Shown one piece after another: positions 58,746 through 64,000 of a DNA stretch of 64,000 bases. Position numbers and translations under genes: made by a program. The stretch is from Bifidobacterium pullorum subsp. saeculare (lineage in GTDB: Bacteria; Actinomycetota; Actinomycetes; Actinomycetales; Bifidobacteriaceae), in the NCBI RefSeq assembly GCF_016899725.1, contig NZ_JACLYU010000001.1, forward strand, positions 1 through 64,000, given 5' to 3'. Numbering within the stretch: position 1 is the first letter of the stretch; every line of letters starts with the position of its first letter. A model generated the notes under the pieces. It did no database searches and was not told the DNA's origin. It saw only the letters and a program-made list of their open reading frames with translations.

Positions 58746-59231
58746 ATGGCTGAGGACAAGCCTGTCGTCGAATCGTTCCAACTCGACCACACCAAGGTCA
58801 AGGCGCCGTATGTGCGCTGCATCGACACGCAGAAGGGGCCGCACGGCGACGTGATCTCCAACTACGACCTGCGCCTTGTGCAGCCTAACGAGAACGCCAT
58901 CCCCACCGGCGGCCTGCACACGATCGAGCACATGATTGCGGTGCTGCTGCGCGAGCGCATCCCCGGGTACATCGACTGCTCGCCGTTCGGCTGCCGCACC
59001 GGCTTCCACCTGCTCACCTGGGGCGAGCACAGCACCGAGGATGTGGCGAAGGCACTCAAGGAGTCGCTGGAGTTCATCGCCTACGAGGCCACCTGGGACG
59101 ACGTGCCCGCCACCACGATCGAAAGCTGCGGCAACTACCGCGACCACAGTCTGTTCACCGCCAAGCAGTGGTGCAAGGACATCCTCGCCAAGGGCATCAG
59201 CTCCGATCCCTTCGAGCGCAAGCTCGTCTGA
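58746..59231 (+). CDS. luxS: S-ribosylhomocysteine lyase (AI-2 synthesis)
   Basis: The product is 161 residues. The metal site HTIEH (H58, E61, H62) and the motif [22 protein letters not shown] are canonical, as are [20 protein letters not shown] and [11 protein letters not shown]. LuxS cleaves S-ribosylhomocysteine to homocysteine and DPD, the precursor of autoinducer-2. Its homocysteine can feed the cbs/metB pair 7 kb upstream. CGGAAGGGAAG precedes the ATG. A hairpin terminator follows. Confidence 0.96.
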   Translation: MAEDKPVVESFQLDHTKVKAPYVRCIDTQKGPHGDVISNYDLRLVQPNENAIPTGGLHTIEHMIAVLLRERIPGYIDCSPFGCRTGFHLLTWGEHSTEDVAKALKESLEFIAYEATWDDVPATTIESCGNYRDHSLFTAKQWCKDILAKGISSDPFERKLV

Positions 59232-59288
59232 GCCTTGGCACGGCGCGGCGGACGGCCGCACATGCCAGGCCAGCCCGCATGGTACGTT

Positions 59289-59332
59289 GTCCCTCGGCCC
59301 GGAACGCGTGCGAACGCGCCGGACCGAGGGAC
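59289..59332 (+). terminator. hairpin terminator after luxS
   Basis: GTCCCTCGG (59289-59297) pairs with CCGAGGGAC (59324-59332). The inner bases extend the stem, and GTTTCGTTT follows. Confidence 0.75.
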
Positions 59333-59398
59333 GTTTCGTTTCCAGTCGAGGGAGGGCTTGTGAGCGCCTGCGCTACGCCTGCGGATCAGGAGGGACGC

Positions 59399-59902
59399 AT
59401 GTTCCGCCATGCCACGATGCGGGACCTGCCGCAGATGCAGGCCATCTACGAGCATGCGCGGCATGTGATGGCGGCCAACGGCAACCCCACCCAGTGGGGG
59501 AGCACCTTCCCGCGCGAGGCGGTCGTCCGCGACGACATCGCCAACCAGCGCACGATGCTGCTCGTCGACCATCGCGGCGGCAAGGAGCGCATCCTCGCGC
59601 AGTTCGCGCTCTGCCCCGGCGAGGACCCGACCTACGCGAGCATCGAGGGCGCCTGGCTCGACGACGACGCCTACGTGACGATCCACCGCATCGCCTCCTC
59701 CGGCCTCGTGCGCCACGCGGCGCGCGACTGCATCACCTGGGCGCTCAAACACTACGGCAATGTGCGCGCCGACACGCACCCCAACAACAAGGCCATGCAG
59801 CATGTGCTCGAATCCGCCGGATTCGCCCGCTGCGGCCTGATCCAGCTCAACGACCGGCCCACCGACACCACCCGCATCGCTTATCAGCGGCACGAATGGT
59901 GA
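59399..59902 (+). CDS. GNAT-family N-acetyltransferase
   Basis: The product is 167 residues. The GNAT layout is visible: RHATMRDLPQMQAIYEHARH (beta1-alpha1), DDDAYVTIHRIASSGLVRHA with the acetyl-CoA pyrophosphate loop region, and VRADTHPNNKAMQHVLESAG, the typical motif-B segment. GFARCGLIQL closes the fold. The acceptor is unknown. AGGAGGGACGC precedes the ATG at 59399; a GTG at 59360 would add 13 residues without homology. Confidence 0.85.
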   Translation: MFRHATMRDLPQMQAIYEHARHVMAANGNPTQWGSTFPREAVVRDDIANQRTMLLVDHRGGKERILAQFALCPGEDPTYASIEGAWLDDDAYVTIHRIASSGLVRHAARDCITWALKHYGNVRADTHPNNKAMQHVLESAGFARCGLIQLNDRPTDTTRIAYQRHEW

Positions 59903-59938
59903 CCGGCCGCACGCCCGCCGCACGCGCGCATAGCCGCG

Positions 59939-60649
59939 TCACGGCCGGCTGATCGCCGTGCCCACCTCGTCGACGATGGCCTGCATCGCCGACGCAGCCC
60001 GGTCGGCATCCCCTGTCCAGATGGCCTCGGCGACGGCCACATGCGCGTCCAAGGCCTCCGGATTCGGCCGCCGCGGGTACATGTCGATCTCCACACGGCC
60101 GCGCAGCACCGTCGCCACCGTGTCGGAGAAGGCGGCGAACAGCTCGTTGCCGCAGCTGCGCAGAATCAGGGTGTGGAAGACGATGTCTGCGTCGTGGAAC
60201 GCCGCGAGCCTGCCCTCCGTGCCGTCCCGGCGCATCTCAAGCGCCAGCACCGGCAGCTTCGCCTTGCTCTCCAGCGGGGCGCGCGAGGCGGCCAGGCGCG
60301 CCGCCATCGGCTCGATGCACAGGCGCAGCTCGGTCAGGGACAGTAGCTCCTGCCGGCGTTGGGTGGAATGCAGCTTCCATGAGATGACCTGGGGGCTGAG
60401 CGCCTGCCATTGATCGGGGGAGCGGGGGATGAGCCCCACGCGGCGGCGGATCTCGATGGCCCGTGCGGACTCGAGCTGCCGGGACGCCTCCCGGGCCACG
60501 GTGCGCGAGACGCCGAACTCGGACTGGATGTCCTCCAGTGTCCGGGGGGAGTCCGGCAGCCACCGGCCGTCGATGATGTCCAGGGCGAGCCGTTCGGCGA
60601 CGGGCTCGTGCATATGCCCGGTTCCGGGGGTCTGAAGATCCGTGGTCAT
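59939..60649 (-). CDS. GntR/FadR-family regulator of the gluconate operon
   Basis: The product is 236 residues. The winged HTH is N-terminal (about 18-80: PRTLEDIQSEFGVSRTVARE). An FCD effector domain follows (about 100-225), with RLCIEPMAARLAA, FHDADIVFHTLILRSCGNEL and the metal-site His in EALDAHVAVAEAI. It is divergent from gntK-gntP-gnd and almost certainly controls it, releasing DNA on binding gluconate or 6-phosphogluconate (inference). The ATG at 60649 is seven bases after a -10 box, so its mRNA should be leaderless. Confidence 0.9.
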   Translation of the reverse strand: MTTDLQTPGTGHMHEPVAERLALDIIDGRWLPDSPRTLEDIQSEFGVSRTVAREASRQLESARAIEIRRRVGLIPRSPDQWQALSPQVISWKLHSTQRRQELLSLTELRLCIEPMAARLAASRAPLESKAKLPVLALEMRRDGTEGRLAAFHDADIVFHTLILRSCGNELFAAFSDTVATVLRGRVEIDMYPRRPNPEALDAHVAVAEAIWTGDADRAASAMQAIVDEVGTAISRP

Positions 60650-60656
60650 GGCAATC

Positions 60657-60662
60657 AGACTA
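60657..60662 (-). promoter_or_regulatory. leaderless promoter, -10 TAGTCT
   Basis: On the minus strand TAGTCT lies seven bases before the GntR start at 60649. Confidence 0.55.
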
Positions 60663-60712
60663 CTAATCGGCGCTGTGACACGCCGAACGGTCTTAAAGAT
60701 ACTCTTTTTGAA

Positions 60713-60741
60713 TTGACAAAGACTCATAAACAATCTATTGT
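60713..60741 (+). promoter_or_regulatory. gluconate operon promoter with overlapping operator
   Basis: TTGACA (60713-60718) and TATTGT (60736-60741) are exactly 17 bases apart. The palindrome ACAATCTATTGT (60730-60741) covers the -10 box and is a good candidate for the GntR site. Confidence 0.65.
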
Positions 60742-60831
60742 GATTCTCAACGGACCGGAGGTCATGGCAGATTCCCGGATCGGAACCATCCGCCGGCCAT
60801 CGGCGGGCAACGAGGCAGAACAGGAGCACCA

Positions 60832-61380
60832 ATGGACGCACCGCACATGCACATCGTGGTCATGGGGGTCGCCGGCTGTGGCAAATCGACCGTGACCGAG
60901 GCGATCCGTGACCGGCTCGGCTACGAGATGGCCGAGGGCGACGCCTTCCATCCCCAGGCCAACATCGACAAGATGAGCGCCGGCATCCCGCTGACGGACG
61001 AGGACCGCTGGCCCTGGCTGCGCGTCATCAACGCGTGGATGGCCGCCAAGGACGCCATCGGCGTCGACACCGTCGTCTCCAGCTCCGCGCTCAAGCGCTC
61101 CTACCGGGACGTGCTGCGCAAGGACATCCCCGTGTTCTTCGTGCATCTGACGGGCACTCCGGAGCTCATCGGCGAGCGCCTGGCCGCGCGCAAGGGGCAT
61201 TTCATGCCGCCCGCGCTGCTGCCCAGCCAGTTCGCGATCCTCGAGCCTCTGGAGGCGGACGAGCCCGGCGTCGAGGTCTCCATCGAGGGCAGCGTCGAGG
61301 AGATGGTCGACCGGGCCATCGACGCGGTCGTGGCCCATGCCGCCGCCTGCGGGATCCCCGTCCCCGCCGTGGCCGCCTGA
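60832..61380 (+). CDS. gntK: gluconokinase
   Basis: The product is 182 residues. The P-loop is MGVAGCGKSTV near the N-terminus. EGDAFHPQANIDKMSAGIPL, TDEDRWPWLRVINAWM and VVSSSALKRSYRDVLR are diagnostic for GntK. It phosphorylates gluconate to 6-phosphogluconate. GAGGAG-like CAGGAGCACC precedes the ATG at 60832. It is the first gene of the operon. Confidence 0.95.
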   Translation: MDAPHMHIVVMGVAGCGKSTVTEAIRDRLGYEMAEGDAFHPQANIDKMSAGIPLTDEDRWPWLRVINAWMAAKDAIGVDTVVSSSALKRSYRDVLRKDIPVFFVHLTGTPELIGERLAARKGHFMPPALLPSQFAILEPLEADEPGVEVSIEGSVEEMVDRAIDAVVAHAAACGIPVPAVAA

Positions 61381-61503
61381 CGGCGCTCCCCGCCCAGGGG
61401 GCGCCCGCTGCGGCGGAAGGTCTTCCGGCGAGGGCGTCGTCGCCCCGCGCAGGCCAATCGGACCGCCGTCCTCATTCGCATTCGGTTTCACAGGAGAAAC
61501 GTC

Positions 61504-62832
61504 ATGCATCTCATCATCGCCGCCATCGTCGGCATCGCGGCCATCGTCGTCTTCATCGCGGTGCTCAAGCTGCATCCCTTCCTCTCCCTGCTGCTCGGCT
61601 CGTTCCTCATGGCCGTGTGTGCGGGCGTGCCCTATGACGAGGCCATCAGCAGCTTCACCGCCGGCGCGGGCTCCACCTTCTCCGGCGTGGGCCTGCTCAT
61701 CGCGTTCGGCGCGATCATCGGCACCATCCTGTTCTCCTCGGGCGGCGCGGACGTGATCGTCGACACGATCATGGCCAAGACCCCGCTGGCCCGGCTGCCC
61801 TGGGCCATGGCGCTCATCGCATTCATCGTCGGCATCCCGATGTTCTTCGAGGTCGGCGTCGTCATCATCATCCCGGTGGTGCTGTTCGCCGCGCGCCGTG
61901 CCCATATGAAGGTCATGCTCATCGCGATTCCGGCGCTCGCCGGCCTGTCCACGCTGCACGCCTTCGTGCCGCCCCACCCCGGGCCGCTGGCCGCCATCGA
62001 CTCGATCCACGCCAACCTGGGCGTCACGCTGGGTCTCGGTCTGCTCGTCGCCATCCCCACCGTCATCATCTCCGGCCCGGTGCTGGGCAAGCTCATGGCG
62101 CGCTGGGTGCCGATCATGGCCCCGGAGAATGAGGCCGAGCAGGACGCTCCGAAGGACGCCGCGAACCGCCCCAGTTTCGCGCAGGCCATCGCCGTGATCC
62201 TGTGCCCCGTGGTGCTGATGCTCGCCGCCTCGATCGTCGACCTGACTGGGCTGAGGGCCGAGCCCTGGGGCCGTGCCATCGCCTTCGTCGGCGAGCCGCT
62301 CACCGCGCTGTTCATCACCGCCGTGCTCGCGATGGTGCTGCTCGGATTCTTGCAGAAGGCCACGCGCGACGCCGTCAACGGCATGGTCGGCAAGTCCTTC
62401 GGCACTGTCGCCAGCATCGTGCTCATCGTGGCCGCGGGCGGCGGCTTCAAACAGACGCTCGTCGACTCCGGCATCGGCGACGTCATCGCCCATGGCATCA
62501 CCGAGTCCGCCATGAACCCGCTGTTCGCCGGCTGGCTCGTCGCGGTGCTCATCCGCCTGGCCACCGGGTCGGCCACGGTCGCCACAGTCACCGCGGCGGG
62601 CATCATGGTGCCGCTGACCGCCGGCATGAGCCCCACGCATCTGGCGCTGCTCGTGCTCGCCATCGGCGCCGGCTCCGTGTTCTTCTCCCACCTCAACGAC
62701 GCCGGCTTCTGGCTGGTCAAGGAGTACTTCGGCATGACCGTCGGCCAGACGCTCAAGACCTGGTCCCTCATGGAGACGGTGCTGTCCGTGACCGGCCTCG
62801 TGTTCACCATGCTGCTGTCGCTCGTGCTGTGA
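61504..62832 (+). CDS. gntP: GntP-family gluconate permease
   Basis: The product is 442 residues with 12 or more helices. Family landmarks are LHPFLSLLLGSFLMAVCAGV, FSGVGLLIAFGAIIGTILF, STLHAFVPPHPGPLAAID, GGGFKQTLVDSGIGDVIA and RLATGSATVATVTAAGIM. It takes up gluconate with protons. ACAGGAGAAACGTC precedes the ATG. It lies between the kinase and the dehydrogenase that act in sequence on the imported sugar acid. Confidence 0.94.
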   Translation: MHLIIAAIVGIAAIVVFIAVLKLHPFLSLLLGSFLMAVCAGVPYDEAISSFTAGAGSTFSGVGLLIAFGAIIGTILFSSGGADVIVDTIMAKTPLARLPWAMALIAFIVGIPMFFEVGVVIIIPVVLFAARRAHMKVMLIAIPALAGLSTLHAFVPPHPGPLAAIDSIHANLGVTLGLGLLVAIPTVIISGPVLGKLMARWVPIMAPENEAEQDAPKDAANRPSFAQAIAVILCPVVLMLAASIVDLTGLRAEPWGRAIAFVGEPLTALFITAVLAMVLLGFLQKATRDAVNGMVGKSFGTVASIVLIVAAGGGFKQTLVDSGIGDVIAHGITESAMNPLFAGWLVAVLIRLATGSATVATVTAAGIMVPLTAGMSPTHLALLVLAIGAGSVFFSHLNDAGFWLVKEYFGMTVGQTLKTWSLMETVLSVTGLVFTMLLSLVL

Positions 62833-62907
62833 GCGCCGGGCCGCATCCCCCGTACTTCATCCCATCGCATATCCATCGCATTCACGTTCATCACAAAGGA
62901 GACCATC

Positions 62908-63801
62908 ATGCACATCGGAATGATCGGACTGGGCCGCATGGGCGGCAACATGGCCAAGCGTCTGCGCGCCGGCGGGCACACCGTCGTCGGCTACGACATG
63001 AGCCCCGACTCCGGCCGCGACGTCACCTCGCTCGCCGAGCTCGTCGCCGCGCTGCCCGCGCCCCGCGTCCTGTGGACGATGGTGCCGGCGGGCGGGCCCA
63101 CCGACGCCGTCATCACGGAGCTCAAGGGCCTGCTCGACGCCGGCGACATCGTCATCGACGGCGGCAACACCCACTACCCCGACGACCGGCGGCACGCGGA
63201 CGACCTCGCCGAACGCGGCATCGACTTCCTCGACTGCGGCGTCTCCGGCGGCGTGTGGGGGGCGGAGCGCGGCTACGCGCTGATGCTCGGCGGCGACCGC
63301 GCCGTCTTCGACCGCGTCCGCCCGCTGCTGGACACGCTCAAGCCCGAGGGCGACTACGGGCTGACGCTCGCCGGCCCCGTCGGCGGCGGCCATTTCGCCA
63401 AGATGGTGCACAACGGCATCGAATACGGCATGATGCAGGCCTTCGGCGAAGGCTTCGCCACCATGATGCGCTCCGATCTCATCGACGATCCGGCGGCGAC
63501 CATGGTCTCCTGGCGCAGCGGCTCCGTCGTTGCCTCCTGGCTGCTGGACCTGTTCGAGAACGCGGTCCAGACCGATCCCGGGCTGCGGGGCATGCCCGCC
63601 GTGGCCAACGAGTCCGGCGAGGCCCGCTGGATGGTCGAGGCCGCGCTGGAGCTCGGGGTGCCCACGCCCGCCACCGCGGCGGCCCTGTGGCAGCGCCAGA
63701 CCTCCCGCGGCGGCGCCGACGATATCCTGCGCGTCGTCACCGCCATGCGCGCCCAGTTCGGCGGGCACGTCACGAAGGTCGACGAGATCGCCACGCACTG
63801 A
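62908..63801 (+). CDS. gnd: 6-phosphogluconate dehydrogenase, decarboxylating (short type)
   Basis: The product is 297 residues, the short GndA/YqeC form rather than the 470-residue enzyme. The Rossmann motif is MIGLGRMGGNMAKRL. IVIDGGNTHYPDDRRHADDL, DCGVSGGVWGAERGYALM and GGGHFAKMVHNGIEYGMMQA contain the substrate and catalytic residues. It converts 6-phosphogluconate to ribulose-5-phosphate and CO2, passing gluconate carbon to the pentose phosphates of the bifid shunt. AAAGGAGACC precedes the ATG. Confidence 0.93.
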   Translation: MHIGMIGLGRMGGNMAKRLRAGGHTVVGYDMSPDSGRDVTSLAELVAALPAPRVLWTMVPAGGPTDAVITELKGLLDAGDIVIDGGNTHYPDDRRHADDLAERGIDFLDCGVSGGVWGAERGYALMLGGDRAVFDRVRPLLDTLKPEGDYGLTLAGPVGGGHFAKMVHNGIEYGMMQAFGEGFATMMRSDLIDDPAATMVSWRSGSVVASWLLDLFENAVQTDPGLRGMPAVANESGEARWMVEAALELGVPTPATAAALWQRQTSRGGADDILRVVTAMRAQFGGHVTKVDEIATH

Positions 63802-63813
63802 CGCCCATAACGA

Positions 63814-63854
63814 GCGGGCCCGCCCTCCGGAAGGTCTCCGGAGGGCGGGCCCGC
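63814..63854. terminator. strong terminator after gnd
   Basis: A perfect 18-bp stem (63814-63831 with 63837-63854) has a five-base loop. It also serves the convergent permease gene. Confidence 0.85.
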
Positions 63855-63883
63855 CCGCGTATATGAAGCAGTCGGACGGCCGG

Positions 63884-64000
63884 TCAGCCTTCGGCGGCCG
63901 CCTGCCCGAGCTTGGAGCGCTTGCGCGCGTAGAGGAAGTAGACGGCCAGACCCAGGGCGAACCACACCGCGAAGCGCACCCAGGTCTCCCAGTTAAGCCC
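63884..64000 (-). CDS. C-terminus of an APC-type amino-acid permease (cut by the window edge)
   Basis: The minus-strand frame reads LNWETWVRFAVWFALGLAVY, then FLYARKRSKLGQAAAEG and a stop. A last membrane helix followed by a short basic tail with an ETW/RF entry is typical of cationic amino-acid transporters of the APC superfamily. About 38 residues are visible. Confidence 0.55.
   Translation of the reverse strand, partial: GLNWETWVRFAVWFALGLAVYFLYARKRSKLGQAAAEG

Noticed and set aside
60724..62691. 655-residue minus-strand frame opposite gntK and gntP
   Set aside because: Antisense shadow; composition dominated by Asp/Gly/His/Arg runs.

Overview
This window reads as chromosomal DNA of a high-GC actinobacterium, most likely a Bifidobacterium. 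The genus call is inferred from gene content and signals rather than from a marker gene. The evidence is GC near two-thirds by eye, a complete set of bifidobacterial household genes, and many genes whose -10 box lies only 6-8 bases before the start codon (leaderless transcripts). No rRNA, tRNA, tmRNA, CRISPR array or complete mobile element was found.

Layout. 1-841 is a scarred region: a possible transposase start running off the left edge, two opposed arrays of 32-bp-period repeats, and the 3' remnant of a polysaccharide deacetylase. 842-9524 holds mixed household genes: a membrane protein, DEDDh exonuclease, WYL regulator, oxidoreductase, aminotransferase, solitary Vsr endonuclease, HdeD-like protein and RecG-C-like regulator. 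9620-23366 is core: proS, ssb, M13 peptidase, map, gltA, dapD, prfB, then a division/cell-wall cluster ftsE-ftsX-CHAP hydrolase and smpB. 23506-26344 is a polar amino-acid ABC transporter, followed by glmS and an RluA-type pseudouridine synthase.

29220-38286 is a sugar locus: a divergent LacI repressor, two ABC permeases, a GH42 beta-galactosidase, then two tandem paralogous sugar-binding lipoproteins. No ATPase is encoded here, so a shared MsiK-type ATPase elsewhere is assumed. LacI-type operators can be seen. 38297-41168 (minus strand) is a CoA operon, coaBC followed by two tandem coaX genes. 41412-46800 is a five-gene oligopeptide ABC operon. It is followed by the tail of a GntR regulator and a two-gene ABC exporter-like pair. 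48964-51334 encodes a PLP-dependent CBS/cystathionine gamma pair, and luxS lies 7.4 kb downstream. 51515-54409 is a large ABC/FtsX-domain transporter with a minisatellite in its extracellular loop.

54438-58694 is the least familiar part: ADP-ribosylglycohydrolase, PfkB kinase, NCS1 permease and isochorismatase-like hydrolase, a cassette reminiscent of E. coli yegTUV. Both enzymes at its head are put out of frame by one base in short G runs, in opposite directions. 59939-63801 is a gluconate regulon: divergent GntR, then gntK-gntP-gnd. The right edge holds the C-terminus of an amino-acid permease.

Two intergenic regions 28 kb apart (6763-6889 and 34755-34968) share a mosaic family of palindromes resembling BIME/REP elements.
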